In this document: in pieces, positions 26,078-35,266 of the stretch
Layout: every line of letters begins with the position of its first letter
How positions within the stretch are numbered: the stretch's first letter is position 1
DNA from: Cryobacterium sp. GrIS_2_6
GTDB taxonomy: Bacteria > Actinomycetota > Actinomycetes > Actinomycetales > Microbacteriaceae
Length of the DNA: 64,000 nt
Assembly (NCBI RefSeq): GCF_035984545.1
Contig: NZ_JAXCHP010000001.1
Span: forward strand, 1,674,001-1,738,000
Reading direction: 5' to 3'
Notes under the pieces: model-generated
The model's input: only the letters and a program-made list of their open reading frames with translations
The model's database searches: none
What the model was told of the DNA's origin: nothing
Position numbers and translations under genes: made by a program

Positions 26078-28234
26078 TCAAGCCAGCACATCGACGGAGG
26101 GGCGGTAGCCGAGGGGTTCGTCCCGGAACGGCGGTCGGACCGCCATGCCGGACTCCCGGGCGTTGCCCGGTTGGTCGTGTGCCCGCGCGGATCCGGGATC
26201 CGGACTTGTCCGGGCGTCTTGCCGGCCGGGAGCGCCGAAGTCACCAGCGCCCGAAGCGCGGGAGTCGTCGGGCTGGGAGTTCCCGGACAGGTCGAGCCGC
26301 GTGTCCGTGCCGCCCTGGGCGAGGTCGCGCCGCAGCTCCGGCAGGATCGCGCGCAGCGCATCCCGCCCGAGATCGGTCGGGGCGAACAGTTCCACCCGAA
26401 TTGCACCGCCGCCGATGTGCGCCCGCACGATCACAGGGCCCAGGTTGTCGGGGTTCACGGTGATGGTCATCGCGTGCTCGCCGTTCGCGGCGCCGATCAG
26501 GCTCGCGAGGCCGCGGCCGACCTGGCTGGCGAACGGCAGGTCGGCGAGCTGCGCCGCTCCCGTTGTTGCGGTCGAGGCGCCGGCAGCGGATGCCGCGGTG
26601 ACGGCCGCACTCGCCGTGACCGTTGGGGGGGCGGCCGGGAATGCGGTGCCCACGCTTGTCGGATCGGTGGGGGTCACCGGAGTCGCCGCGGAAGCGAAAG
26701 CAGTGCCTGCGGTCGTTGCCGTTGCTGTTGCCGATCGGAATACGGCGGCAGAGTCGGCGACCGCTCCCCCGCGGGAGCCGCCTGCGTCGGCACTGTCTGA
26801 ACCGGTACTGGCTGAACCGGTACTGGCTGAACCGGTACTGGCTGAATCGCTGCTGTCAGAGCCGTTTCCGTCCGAGCCGTTTCCGTCCGAGCCGTTGCTG
26901 ACCGAATCGAGGCTGACCGACGCGGCGGCGCGCGAGTCGATGGGTGCCGTGATCGGGCGGCTCGAGTTCGCGGCGCCGGGAGCACCAGCGGTCGGGGTGG
27001 CTACGGCGGATGCCCGGCCGGCCAGGTCCGTGAGGCCGGCAGCGGCCCCTGCGGCCGCCGCTCCGGTCGGACCCACCTGACCGTTCGTTGCGTCCGTCCC
27101 TTCGGTGGCTGCGCCGGGAGTCGTGGAGTGGACAGGAGCGGCGGTGACGCCGGCACCGCCGGCGGTCGTTCCGATCACTGCGCCGGTCATCTGGTCCCCC
27201 AGGACACCGAGCGGTGACGAGGAATGGACCGGAGACCCGGCGGTCGTCGCGTTTCCCGTCGTTGAATTCGACGGTGCACCATCCGCCTGTGCTGCGCCGG
27301 CCGGAGCCTGCGCTTCCGCAATGACGGCGCCGGGCAGTGCCCGGCCGAGCGTCGCAGAACCGGCTGCCGCGGAGTCAGTGGACGTCGAACCGGGAGAGGC
27401 CGACGGTGAGGACACTGGGCCGACAGCGGAGCTGTCGCCGGCCACCGCACTCGAAGTCGAGCCTGCTCTCGAGCCTGATGTCGAGCCAGAGGTAGTGGCC
27501 GAGAGGGCCGCCGAATCCGCGGTGAGCAGGTCACGCATGACGGTCGCCTGCGTGTCGCTCGCGCCCTGCCGGGCCGCTGCCAATCCGGAACCGTCGGCCG
27601 CTCCGACCGCAGACTCACCCGAAGAGACACCGGTGCTCATCGATCTCCGGCCGGACGACGGCACTGGTTCCGCCTGCGCATCCCTCTCGTTGCGGGCGCC
27701 TCGTGCCGCCCGGGCCGAGCGCACGTCCCTGGCGATCTGCACTGACCGGACCGCGCGCGCATCATGAAAGTCCGGCGCCGTCTCTCCGGATTCCTGTGTG
27801 AACTGCGCTGCGGAGTCCTGGGTTTCCTGCAGCACTGACGTCCGGGCCGCCGACGTCCGGGCGGCCGACGTCCGGGCGGCCGACGTCCGGGCCGCTGATG
27901 TCCGGGCGTCCTGCGCCGAGGAACGTGCTGCCGAAGCTTCCAGGCGCTCGCGAGCGGCGGCATCCGCGGCCGAGCGCGACAGCGCCGCCTGGGCTGCCCG
28001 TGCGGTCACGGCCTGCGCGTCGACGGAGGCACTCGCGGCCTCCAGACGCTGGGTCGTCCCGGCGTCCCTGGCCGTGTCGAGCGCGGAGGCGAAGCTGCCC
28101 GCACTCGTGTTCGCTCCGGAACCCGTGCCGTTCCCGGTCCGGGTCTCCGTCTCCGAACGCGCGAGCAGGGCCTGGGCGTTGGCCCGGGCGAGTGAGGCGT
28201 GCGCGGACACCGCGCTTCCGAAGGATGCGGCCAT
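26078..28234 (-). CDS. fliK: Flagellar hook-length control protein FliK
   Basis: 718 aa, long for the family. Only the C-terminal substrate-switch domain is conserved: TITVNPDNLGPVIVRAHIGG, AIRVELFAPTDLGRDALR, ELRRDLAQGG. The first 590 residues are low-complexity, rich in Ala, Ser, Thr and Gly, as expected for the exported ruler part. Two blocks of 15-bp in-frame tandem repeats occur: five ARTSA units and eight pentads of the SASTG/SDGNG type. The protein measures hook length and triggers FlhB. Overlaps the NlpC gene by TGATG. Confidence 0.9.
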   Translation of the reverse strand: MAASFGSAVSAHASLARANAQALLARSETETRTGNGTGSGANTSAGSFASALDTARDAGTTQRLEAASASVDAQAVTARAAQAALSRSAADAAARERLEASAARSSAQDARTSAARTSAARTSAARTSAARTSVLQETQDSAAQFTQESGETAPDFHDARAVRSVQIARDVRSARAARGARNERDAQAEPVPSSGRRSMSTGVSSGESAVGAADGSGLAAARQGASDTQATVMRDLLTADSAALSATTSGSTSGSRAGSTSSAVAGDSSAVGPVSSPSASPGSTSTDSAAAGSATLGRALPGAVIAEAQAPAGAAQADGAPSNSTTGNATTAGSPVHSSSPLGVLGDQMTGAVIGTTAGGAGVTAAPVHSTTPGAATEGTDATNGQVGPTGAAAAGAAAGLTDLAGRASAVATPTAGAPGAANSSRPITAPIDSRAAASVSLDSVSNGSDGNGSDGNGSDSSDSASTGSASTGSASTGSDSADAGGSRGGAVADSAAVFRSATATATTAGTAFASAATPVTPTDPTSVGTAFPAAPPTVTASAAVTAASAAGASTATTGAAQLADLPFASQVGRGLASLIGAANGEHAMTITVNPDNLGPVIVRAHIGGGAIRVELFAPTDLGRDALRAILPELRRDLAQGGTDTRLDLSGNSQPDDSRASGAGDFGAPGRQDARTSPDPGSARAHDQPGNARESGMAVRPPFRDEPLGYRPSVDVLA
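26793..26912 (-). repeat. 15-bp tandem repeat block 1 in fliK
   Basis: Eight consecutive 15-base units in frame, the best preserved being CTGGCTGAACCGGTA (plus strand, three near-identical copies from 26793) and CCGTCCGAGCCGTTT. They encode the pentads SASTG and SDGNG/SDSSD. Copy-number change would alter ruler length without frameshift. Confidence 0.9.
27838..27912 (-). repeat. 15-bp tandem repeat block 2 in fliK
   Basis: Five units GACGTCCGGGCNGCC on the plus strand at 27838, 27853, 27868, 27883 and 27898. They encode the repeated ARTSA pentapeptide in the N-terminal part of FliK. Confidence 0.9.
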
Positions 28235-28950
28235 CAGGATGCGCTCTTCATCATCGAGGCGAGGGCGGCGCTGAGCAGGTCGGCGGTGCCAGACGTCGCA
28301 GCGGCCTTCGCCGCGGTGAGGGCGGTCGCCGAGGCCGTCGAAGCGGTGCTGGACGTCGCGGGGGCGTCCGGGATCACGCGGCGGATGGTGTCGATGTCCG
28401 AGTCCTTCATGTAGGCCTCGACCTCGCAGACCGTGCGGCCTTCGTATGGCGCGTGGATGACCTTGTGGTTTCCGGCGTAGATCAGGATGTGCTCTCCGCC
28501 GCCGGTCACGATCAGGTCGCCCGGCTTCGCGTCGGCGAGGGACGCGACCTCGGTGCCGATCTTCATCTGCCCGGAGACGAGGCGGGGAACGGATATGCCC
28601 ATGTCGGCATAGACCTTCTGCACGAGACCGGAGCAGTCCATGCCGCTCGAACTCTTGCCGCCGAAGACGTAGGGAACGCCGAGGTACTTCTGCGCCGCTG
28701 TGACGATGTCGGTTCCGGTCACGCTGCCGGTCGCGACGCCCGCGCCGCTCGCCGCGGTCGTGGCCGAGCTGGCCGCCGCCGCGAGTGCGTCGGCGAAGGT
28801 CGCTGCGGTTCCGGTGCGGTCGGCCGTCGTGGTCGTCGTGGCTGTGGTAGCTGCCGCGGCCGTCGACGCCGATGCGGCGTTCAGTGCGTCGAATCGAGCG
28901 AGGGTGGCCTGGATCGTGCTGATCCGGCTCAGGGCGTCGACCATCGTCAT
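28234..28950 (-). CDS. NlpC/P60 peptidoglycan hydrolase inside the flagellar operon
   Basis: 238 aa. The NlpC/P60 domain spans about residues 85-200: VTAAQKYLGVPYVFGG, catalytic Cys in SSGMDCSGLVQKVYADMG, catalytic His in GGGEHILIYAG, with a following His in KVIHAPYEG. It has no N-terminal signal peptide, only an Ala/Thr-rich region, so export may go through the flagellar apparatus (inference). It lies between fliJ and fliK with ATGA and TGATG overlaps, the slot where a muramidase (FlgJ-type) activity would be expected. Likely opens the wall for the rod. Confidence 0.88.
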   Translation of the reverse strand: MTMVDALSRISTIQATLARFDALNAASASTAAAATTATTTTTADRTGTAATFADALAAAASSATTAASGAGVATGSVTGTDIVTAAQKYLGVPYVFGGKSSSGMDCSGLVQKVYADMGISVPRLVSGQMKIGTEVASLADAKPGDLIVTGGGEHILIYAGNHKVIHAPYEGRTVCEVEAYMKDSDIDTIRRVIPDAPATSSTASTASATALTAAKAAATSGTADLLSAALASMMKSAS

Positions 28951-29381
28951 CGGGCGCCTCCGGCCTTGCGGCGGTGCCACCCGGTCGACGCGATCTCGTC
29001 GAGCACGGTCTGCTCAGCCCGCAGGTCCTCCGCGGCGACGAACAGGCCGTGGCGGCCCTCGAGCTTTTCGAGCCCGACGGACTCGGCGCGCTTCGCGGTG
29101 AACGCGGCGTGCGCGCTCTCCGCGGTCTGCTGGTATTCCCGGCCGAGCGCGTCGAGGTCTGCGAGCATGCTCTGCGCCGAGGTGCGCCCGGCGGCGATCG
29201 CGGCGAGGGATGCGGCGCCGGTCGCCTCGCTCGGCAGCACGGTCAGGGCTGCGGATGCCTCCGCGCGCCTGGCCTCGTTCGAGTTCAGCAGGGCGTTGGC
29301 CGCGGCCAGTTCCCCGGCGGCGGCGTCCTGCTGCAGGTGGCGCAACCGGAGGAGTCCTGCGAGGGCGAAGTCGCGTTTCAT
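28947..29381 (-). CDS. fliJ: Flagellar export chaperone/stalk protein FliJ
   Basis: 144 aa, almost wholly helical coiled coil: MKRDFALAGLLRLRHLQQDA, AAANALLNSNEARRAEASAA, LDALGREYQQTAESAHAAF. Position directly after fliI and size identify FliJ, which inserts into the FliI ring. ATG 29381 shares one base with the fliI stop. The longer frame to 29426 is unlikely. Confidence 0.88.
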   Translation of the reverse strand: MKRDFALAGLLRLRHLQQDAAAGELAAANALLNSNEARRAEASAALTVLPSEATGAASLAAIAAGRTSAQSMLADLDALGREYQQTAESAHAAFTAKRAESVGLEKLEGRHGLFVAAEDLRAEQTVLDEIASTGWHRRKAGGAR

Positions 29382-30706
29382 CAGATACCTCCGAACAGCC
29401 GGGTGAGCCGGGTGAGCTGGTCCCACGCGAGCGGGGCGGACGTCTGGTCGTCCATCCGCTGCTGCAGGAATTCGTTGATCGCGGCCTCGTTCTCCACGGC
29501 CGCGTCGACGAGCGGGTTCGTGCCTGCCTTGTACGCGCCGACGTCGAGGAGGTCCTGGGCGTTCCGCCGCGCGGCGAGCACCTTGCGGAGGTTTCCCGCG
29601 AGCCGGTTCTGTTCCGCGGTGTTGACCCGGGAGGCCACCCGGGAGATCGAGGCGAGGGCGTCGACGCTCGGGAAATGGCCGAGGACGGCGAGTTTGCGGT
29701 CGAGGACGACGTGTCCGTCGAGGATCGAGCGCGCGGCATCCGCGATGGGCTCGTTGTGGTCGTCGCCGTCGACGAGCACGGTGTAGATGCCCGTGATCGA
29801 GCCGGACTGGTCGGTGCCTGCGCGCTCGAGGAGGCGCGCCATCAGGGAGAACGTCGATGGCGGGTAGCCGCGGGTGGCCGGGGGTTCGCCGACGGAGAGA
29901 CCGATCTCACGCTGGGCCATCGCGACGCGGGTGAGCGAGTCCATCATCAGCATGACGTCAGCGCCCTGGTCGCGGAAGGACTCGGCGATGCGGGTCGCGA
30001 CGAAGGCGGCGCGCAGGCGCATCATGGCGGGTTCGTCCGAGGTCGACACCACGACGATCGACCGGGCGAGGCCCTCTGCACCGAGGTCGTCCTCGAGGAA
30101 TTCGCGGACCTCGCGGCCGCGCTCTCCGACGAGGGCGATCACGGAGACCTTCGCGTCGGTACCGCGCGCGATCATCGACAGGAGCGAGGATTTTCCGACC
30201 CCGGAGCCGGCGAAGAGGCCCATGCGCTGGCCGCGACCGACGCTCGTGAGGGTGTCGAGCACGCGCACGCCGAGCTGCAGCGGCGTCGTGATCCGCGACC
30301 GCTGCATCGCGGAGGGGCTGTCGTGGTCGATCGAGACGTATTCCTCGACGACGAGGGGGCCCTTTCCGTCGATGGGGCGGCCCATCCCGTCGATGACGCG
30401 GCCGAAGAGGCCGTTTCCGGTGGGCACGAGGTGCGGGGTCGCGTCGGACCGGACCGGTGCGCCGACCCGGATGCCGGTCATCCGGCCGAGCGGCATGCAG
30501 CGGATGCCGTCCTGCGTCGTCGCGACGACCTCCGCGTCGATCTCGGCGTTGTTCCCGATCGCGACAAGGTCGCCGATCGCGGAGTTGAGCCCGCGGACCT
30601 CGAGTCCGAGGCCGACGATGGACGAGACCAGGCCGACCCGCTCGGGGCGGGCGACGCGGAGGGCGCGCGCGAGGGCAACGGGCCGCGGTTCCCAGGTGAG
30701 CGTCAT
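29381..30706 (-). CDS. fliI: Flagellum-specific export ATPase FliI
   Basis: 441 aa. Walker A GLFAGSGVGKSSLLSMIARG, Walker B DVMLMMDSLTRVAMAQREIG, the FliI/SctN segment GEPPATRGYPPSTFSLMARL and the DDHNEPIADAARSILDGHVV region. Hexameric cytoplasmic ATPase of the export gate. Overlaps fliH by ATGA. Confidence 0.97.
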   Translation of the reverse strand: MTLTWEPRPVALARALRVARPERVGLVSSIVGLGLEVRGLNSAIGDLVAIGNNAEIDAEVVATTQDGIRCMPLGRMTGIRVGAPVRSDATPHLVPTGNGLFGRVIDGMGRPIDGKGPLVVEEYVSIDHDSPSAMQRSRITTPLQLGVRVLDTLTSVGRGQRMGLFAGSGVGKSSLLSMIARGTDAKVSVIALVGERGREVREFLEDDLGAEGLARSIVVVSTSDEPAMMRLRAAFVATRIAESFRDQGADVMLMMDSLTRVAMAQREIGLSVGEPPATRGYPPSTFSLMARLLERAGTDQSGSITGIYTVLVDGDDHNEPIADAARSILDGHVVLDRKLAVLGHFPSVDALASISRVASRVNTAEQNRLAGNLRKVLAARRNAQDLLDVGAYKAGTNPLVDAAVENEAAINEFLQQRMDDQTSAPLAWDQLTRLTRLFGGI

Positions 30707-31440
30707 CGGGTTCCCCCGAGGAGCGCGGCGCGGGCCCGCTCGAACGCGGTAGCTATCCGGGCGTCGAGGAAACCGTCCGCGAACTCGGAAACGGCGTCGC
30801 CGCGGGCAAGCGATGGATCGGCCTGGAACGTCACGCCGGTGGCGGCGAGGACGGCCGGGTCGATCACGTCGAGGTCGGCGGGGTGCATGCGCACCACGTT
30901 CGGACGTGTCGGCGACGCGGGGTCGAGTGCGCGGCGCAGGGCCAGCCGTGCGGCGCCCGGACCGTCACCGATTTCGTATCCGATCACGGCCTCCGCGAGG
31001 TCGAGCGCCGTGGCGAGCAGGGTGTCTTCGGCCTCGTGCAGGACGGGCTGGGTGCGCTCGTCGAGTGCGTGGCTCGCGGCGGTCAGGAGTCCGACGGTGC
31101 GGTCGAGCTGCGCCTGGACCTGCGACACCCGGGCGGCGTGGTCGGCATCGAGGCGTGCGACCTGCGCCGCGATGTCGCTCGCGGCGGACCGCATTCCCGC
31201 CGTGTATCCCGCAGCATGTCCCTGGACCCGGGCGGCCTCGACCGAGCTGTCTCCGGACACGGCGCGCAGGGTCGGGAAGGAGATCGCGGAGAACGGCGGC
31301 TCGCCTGCGGTCTCGGCGGTCGAACGGGTGACCGGGGTGGCCGCCTTTCCGGCTGCGGGCACGGTTCCGGCGGCGGCTCCGGACGCTTCCACGAGCACGG
31401 GCTCGGCGTGACGGAACGGGATGGCGGGGCTAGACAACAT
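30703..31440 (-). CDS. fliH: Flagellar export ATPase regulator FliH
   Basis: 245 aa. Variable N-terminus, then a central AAGYTAGMRSAASDIAAQVARL coiled region, GAARLALRRAL and the C-terminal MHPADLDVIDP, GDAVSEFADGFLDARI pattern of FliH/SctL. It binds FliI and brings it to the gate. ATG 31440 overlaps the fliG end by 11 bases; TTG 31437 is an alternative. Confidence 0.88.
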   Translation of the reverse strand: MLSSPAIPFRHAEPVLVEASGAAAGTVPAAGKAATPVTRSTAETAGEPPFSAISFPTLRAVSGDSSVEAARVQGHAAGYTAGMRSAASDIAAQVARLDADHAARVSQVQAQLDRTVGLLTAASHALDERTQPVLHEAEDTLLATALDLAEAVIGYEIGDGPGAARLALRRALDPASPTRPNVVRMHPADLDVIDPAVLAATGVTFQADPSLARGDAVSEFADGFLDARIATAFERARAALLGGTR

Positions 31441-32449
31441 AAGCGTCCTCGTCCGCACGGGTCACGGTGATGCTGCCCTGGGCCTCGAGGTCGCGGATGG
31501 CGCGCACGATCGTCGCACGTCCCTCCTCGACCTGGGAGACGCGGACGGGCCCGAGCGCGCGGATCTCGTCGTCGAGGATCTCCCGGTTGCGTTCGGAGAG
31601 GTTCTTGCGGATGATCTCGATGACGCCGTCGGTGGAGCCCTTCATCGCGATCGCGAGGATACCGGCGTCGATGCCGCGGAGAACCTGCTGCACGTCGCGG
31701 TCCTCGAGGCGGACGATGTCGGCGAAGGTCAGCATCCGGGCGCGCACCTGTTCGGCCAGGACAGGGTCGCGGGCGTCGAGGGCTTCGAGGAGGGAGCGCT
31801 CGGTCGCGACATCCGCCCGGTTGATGATCTCGACGAGCGGCTGGATGCCGCCGACGACCTCGACAGAGTCCCTGGTGGCGCTGACGGCGCCGACGCGGGC
31901 CTTGAGCGAGTCGGTGACGACCCGGATCGCCTCGGGCGTGGCCGTTCCCATTCCGGCGATGCACTGGGCGACCTCGGCGGGCAGGGTGCCCTCGAGGCCG
32001 GCGATCACGGCGGAGGCGTGTTCTGGCCGAAGGTGGGCGAGCACAAGGGCGATGGTCTGCGGCAGTTCGCCGTCGAGAAGGGTGAGCACCTGGAGCGGCT
32101 CGGCGGTGTCGAGGAATTCGAAGGCCTTGCCCGCCATCGACGAGGCGACCCGGCTCATGACCCCGGCAGCGCGTTCTGCGCCGAAGGATGCCTCGAGCAG
32201 GCCGACCGCGTAGGCGTGGCCTCCGCGAGGGGAGCGTGTGCCGCGCATGGTGAGGTCGTGGAATTCGAGGACCGTGGTCTCGGCGACCTCGGTGTCCACA
32301 CGGCGCAGCTGCACCATCTCGGCGGCGATGTCGGCGGCCTCGGCCTCGGTGAACTGCTTCATCACCTCGGACGCACGGTCGTGCTCCATGTTCATCAGCA
32401 CGATCGCGACCTTCTGGGTTCCGGTCAGGGGGACCTGGGGATCGATCAT
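31430..32449 (-). CDS. fliG: Flagellar rotor/switch protein FliG
   Basis: 339 aa. N-terminal GTQKVAIVLMNMEHDRASEV, middle domain with GKAFEFLDTAEPLQVLTLL and PQTIALVLAHLRPEHASAV, C-terminal torque domain with ARMLTFADIVRLEDRDVQQV and EIIRKNLSERNREILDDEI. It joins the MS ring to FliM and meets MotA. ATGA overlap with fliF. Confidence 0.97.
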   Translation of the reverse strand: MIDPQVPLTGTQKVAIVLMNMEHDRASEVMKQFTEAEAADIAAEMVQLRRVDTEVAETTVLEFHDLTMRGTRSPRGGHAYAVGLLEASFGAERAAGVMSRVASSMAGKAFEFLDTAEPLQVLTLLDGELPQTIALVLAHLRPEHASAVIAGLEGTLPAEVAQCIAGMGTATPEAIRVVTDSLKARVGAVSATRDSVEVVGGIQPLVEIINRADVATERSLLEALDARDPVLAEQVRARMLTFADIVRLEDRDVQQVLRGIDAGILAIAMKGSTDGVIEIIRKNLSERNREILDDEIRALGPVRVSQVEEGRATIVRAIRDLEAQGSITVTRADEDAYVV

Positions 32450-34065
32450 GCGGGCTGCCGGTCATCCATGAGGCCGCGGAGGTACTCTGCGGTCTTCTTC
32501 GGGTCGCGCTGAGCGAGGGCGTCGATCTCCACACGCATCCGCTCGGAAGCGGCCGGCGGGGTGAAGGCGGGAACACCGAAGGCGACGGTGGGGCTCGGGT
32601 CGATCATGATCGGCGCGATCGGGGTATTGAGGCCGAACGGAACCGCGGCGGGGGCGAGGACCGGACGTACCTGGAGCATCTCGTCGACCTCGATCGATTC
32701 GCGGCTCTGGCGGCGCGAGCGGCGGGCGTAGAGCAGCACGCCGAGGATCAGGGTGATCAGGATTCCGGCGGTGATGATGCCGATGCGCACGATCTCCCCC
32801 ATCCGATCCGCCGAGGTCTGGGCGTCCTGCTGGGCGAGAGCCGCTGATGCGTCTGCGGCGGCCTGGCCGTTGAAGCTCACGACCTCGACCGTTACGGCGT
32901 CGCCGCGAGTCGAGTCGATGCCGGCGGCCGAGGAGACGAGGCTGGTCACGTCGGCGACATTGACGGTGCCGATTGTGTCCTTGTTCACCGCGACCGAGAT
33001 CGTCTGGCGGGTGACGGCGCCAGCCGGGATCGTGCGGGTCTCGGTGACCTTGTTGACCGCGTTGTTCTTCGTGGTGTCCGCCGAGGTGAAGGAGCCGTCG
33101 GTGCTCGTTCCCGTCGGTGTCGTCGTCGTGGTGGTCGTGCCGAGCACCCCGGCCGCTCCCGAGGCGCCGGTGCCGGTGTACGTCTCGGTCTTGACGGCCT
33201 CGTTGAGGGCGGGAGCGTTCGTTGGCGAGGTGAAGGATTCCTCAACCCGCGAGGCCGACTGCGCGCTCATGTCGGCGGCGACGACGACGGTCGCGTTGCC
33301 GGCGCCGAGCACCTTGTCGAGCATGGCCTGGACCGAGCCGCGCACGCGCTGCTCGTAGTCGGTGGACTGCTCGGCGCCGGTCCCGGTGACGCCGGTGCCG
33401 ACGGCCGAGAGCACGATGCCCTTGGAGTCGATGACGGCGACGTCGGTGGGCTTCATACCGTCGATCGAGGCGCTCGTGAGGTGCACGATGGCCTGGACCT
33501 GGTCGCTCGAGAGGGTCACGCCGGTCTGGGTGGCCACGAAGACGGATGCCGTCGGGTCCTGCTTCTCGGACACGAACACGGTGTCCTTGGGGATAGCGAG
33601 GCGAACAGAGGCGGTCTTGACGCCCTGCATGGCCTGGATCGTGTTGGCGAGCTCGCCCTCGAGGGCCCGCTTGTAGGTCACCGACTGCTGGAATTCGCTC
33701 GCGGTGACGCCCATCTTGTCGAGCAGCGAGTATCCCCCGGTGTCCGAGGTCGGCAGCCCGGCCGCGGCGGCCTTGAGTCGCTCGGCGTAGACATCCGCCT
33801 GGGGAACGAGGATCGTCGCGCCGCCGTCGCTGAGCTGGTAGTCGACCTTGTCTGTCGCGAGCTGGTCGACGATCGCGCTCGCGTCGGCGCCGGCGAGCCC
33901 GGAGAACAGGGGCGTGTACGCGGGCTTCGTGGCCCACATCGTGAGCGCGGCGATGCCGAGTGCGAGCACCGCGACGCCGATGATGGCGACCGTGCGCTGC
34001 GCGATGGTGAATTCCCGGATGTTTTGTCCGAGTCGTTGGAAGAAGGAACTGATCTGGCGGGGCAT
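32446..34065 (-). CDS. fliF: Flagellar MS-ring protein FliF
   Basis: 539 aa. First membrane helix at about residues 25-47 (RTVAIIGVAVLALGIAALTM), ring-building motifs with VPQADVYAERLKAAAAGLP and VTYKRALEGELANTIQAM, a Thr/Gly-rich periplasmic loop, second helix near 435-460, and a C-terminal FliG-binding tail ending KKTAEYLRGLMDD. Central base-plate on which rod and export gate assemble. Confidence 0.97.
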   Translation of the reverse strand: MPRQISSFFQRLGQNIREFTIAQRTVAIIGVAVLALGIAALTMWATKPAYTPLFSGLAGADASAIVDQLATDKVDYQLSDGGATILVPQADVYAERLKAAAAGLPTSDTGGYSLLDKMGVTASEFQQSVTYKRALEGELANTIQAMQGVKTASVRLAIPKDTVFVSEKQDPTASVFVATQTGVTLSSDQVQAIVHLTSASIDGMKPTDVAVIDSKGIVLSAVGTGVTGTGAEQSTDYEQRVRGSVQAMLDKVLGAGNATVVVAADMSAQSASRVEESFTSPTNAPALNEAVKTETYTGTGASGAAGVLGTTTTTTTPTGTSTDGSFTSADTTKNNAVNKVTETRTIPAGAVTRQTISVAVNKDTIGTVNVADVTSLVSSAAGIDSTRGDAVTVEVVSFNGQAAADASAALAQQDAQTSADRMGEIVRIGIITAGILITLILGVLLYARRSRRQSRESIEVDEMLQVRPVLAPAAVPFGLNTPIAPIMIDPSPTVAFGVPAFTPPAASERMRVEIDALAQRDPKKTAEYLRGLMDDRQPA

Positions 34066-34385
34066 CAGGCCTGCATCCTCATGATCTCGTTGAAGGCGTC
34101 GACGCCCTTGTTACGCACGGCGGCGACGAGCTCGAGGCTCACCTGTGCGCGGGTCGCGGCGATGGTGGCGCTCGCGATGTCATTCAGGTTGCCGGTGACG
34201 GCGGCGACGGCTTTGGTGTTCGCGGTCGACTGCAGCTGCTGCAGGTTGTCGACGGCGCCGGCCATGGCGGTTCCGAAGCCCGAGCCGTCTGTGGCTGTGG
34301 TGGCCTGGCTGGATTGCGTCGCTTGCACGCTCTGGGTGGCCTGGCTGGCCTGGAGCGCGAGCGCCCCGATGGATGCGATGGTCAT
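34065..34385 (-). CDS. fliE: Flagellar hook-basal body protein FliE
   Basis: 106 aa, the MS ring-rod junction protein. The C-terminal FliE motif is visible: DIASATIAATRAQVSLELVA, VRNKGVDAFNEIMRMQA. The N-terminus is Ser/Gln/Thr-rich. ATG 34385 shares one base with the flgC stop; the frame running to 34724 lies across flgC and is an artefact. Confidence 0.94.
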   Translation of the reverse strand: MTIASIGALALQASQATQSVQATQSSQATTATDGSGFGTAMAGAVDNLQQLQSTANTKAVAAVTGNLNDIASATIAATRAQVSLELVAAVRNKGVDAFNEIMRMQA

Positions 34386-34777
34386 CAGGCACGGCCGATC
34401 TGAAGTGCTGCTTCGTAGGTTGTCTTGGCGCGGTCGACGACGGCCGCGTTCGCCTGGTAGCCGCGCTGGGCCATGATCAGGTCGCCCATCTGTTCGCCGA
34501 GGTCGATGTCGGGGTGGCGCACGTAGCCGGCGGCGTCGGCGAGCGGGTTGGTCGGGTCGGAGACGAGGATGCCGGCCGCCGAGCCCTGTGCGGTGCCCGC
34601 GACCTCGACGCCGTTCACGCCCGCGCCGGCCTGCGCCACGATGTAGCGGGCCTGGAAGGCGTTGCCGCTCGTGGGGGTGACGGTGTTGACGTTCGCGATG
34701 TTGTCGGCGATCGCGTCGAGCCACTTGCGGTGCAGGGTGAGGCCGGAGCCGGCGATTCCGATCGCGTCGAGGCTCAT
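34385..34777 (-). CDS. flgC: Proximal rod protein FlgC
   Basis: 130 aa, full length. N-terminal IGIAGSGLTLHRKWLDAIAD and NIANVNTVTPTSG, C-terminal YVRHPDIDLGEQMGDLIMAQ, GYQANAAVVDRAKTTYEAAL. TGATG overlap with fliE and adjoining flgB. Confidence 0.96.
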   Translation of the reverse strand: MSLDAIGIAGSGLTLHRKWLDAIADNIANVNTVTPTSGNAFQARYIVAQAGAGVNGVEVAGTAQGSAAGILVSDPTNPLADAAGYVRHPDIDLGEQMGDLIMAQRGYQANAAVVDRAKTTYEAALQIGRA

Positions 34778-35118
34778 CAGGCGGTCTTCATCGCGGCGCG
34801 CACGGCGCTGAACGGCATGTTCATCGCCTGGGCGGCGAACTGGTACCTGAGAACGGTCGAGGTGTTCGCGAGCGTCTCGGTGTCGAGGTTGACGTTGTTG
34901 CCGTTGACGTTGGTGGGTTCGAGCGAATCGGTGGTCGTGGCAGCCGTGCTGCCGCTGCCGTCGGCGACCGACTTGGCGAGGGCGGACTCGAACGCGACCT
35001 GCTTGGCGTGGTAGTTGGGGGTGTTGACGTTGGCGATATTGCTCGCGATGGTGCTCTGTCGCAGGGACAGTGCGGCCAGTGCGCTCGTGAGAGCGGTGGA
35101 GGTCACGGATTCAAGCAC
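34777..35118 (-). CDS. flgB: Proximal rod protein FlgB
   Basis: 113 aa and first gene of the long flagellar operon. Rod motif LRQSTIASNIANVNTPNYHA and C-terminal LRYQFAAQAMNMPFSAVRAA. Start GTG 35118; no strong Shine-Dalgarno is visible. A sigma-28-type promoter lies 77 bases upstream. Confidence 0.94.
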   Translation of the reverse strand: MLESVTSTALTSALAALSLRQSTIASNIANVNTPNYHAKQVAFESALAKSVADGSGSTAATTTDSLEPTNVNGNNVNLDTETLANTSTVLRYQFAAQAMNMPFSAVRAAMKTA

Positions 35119-35194
35119 GGTTACCCGATTCGTCGTCAGATGTACTGAACGGCCGATCCGTGGCCTGGTGCGAGCAATCCGTGCTCGTCTCTAG

Positions 35195-35221
35195 CTATCG
35201 GCCCGGTTCCGGCCCACGTAA
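35195..35221 (-). promoter_or_regulatory. Sigma-28-type promoter of the flgB operon
   Basis: On the minus strand: TTAC, 15 bases, GCCGATAG. The -10 octamer is identical to those before fliC and flgN. It predicts a 5' leader of about 70 bases and places the whole structural operon (25 genes) under FliA. Confidence 0.82.
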
Positions 35222-35266
35222 GGACTTTCTCTCTCGATTCGTCTACTTGGCTCGAAAGGGGGGTCC

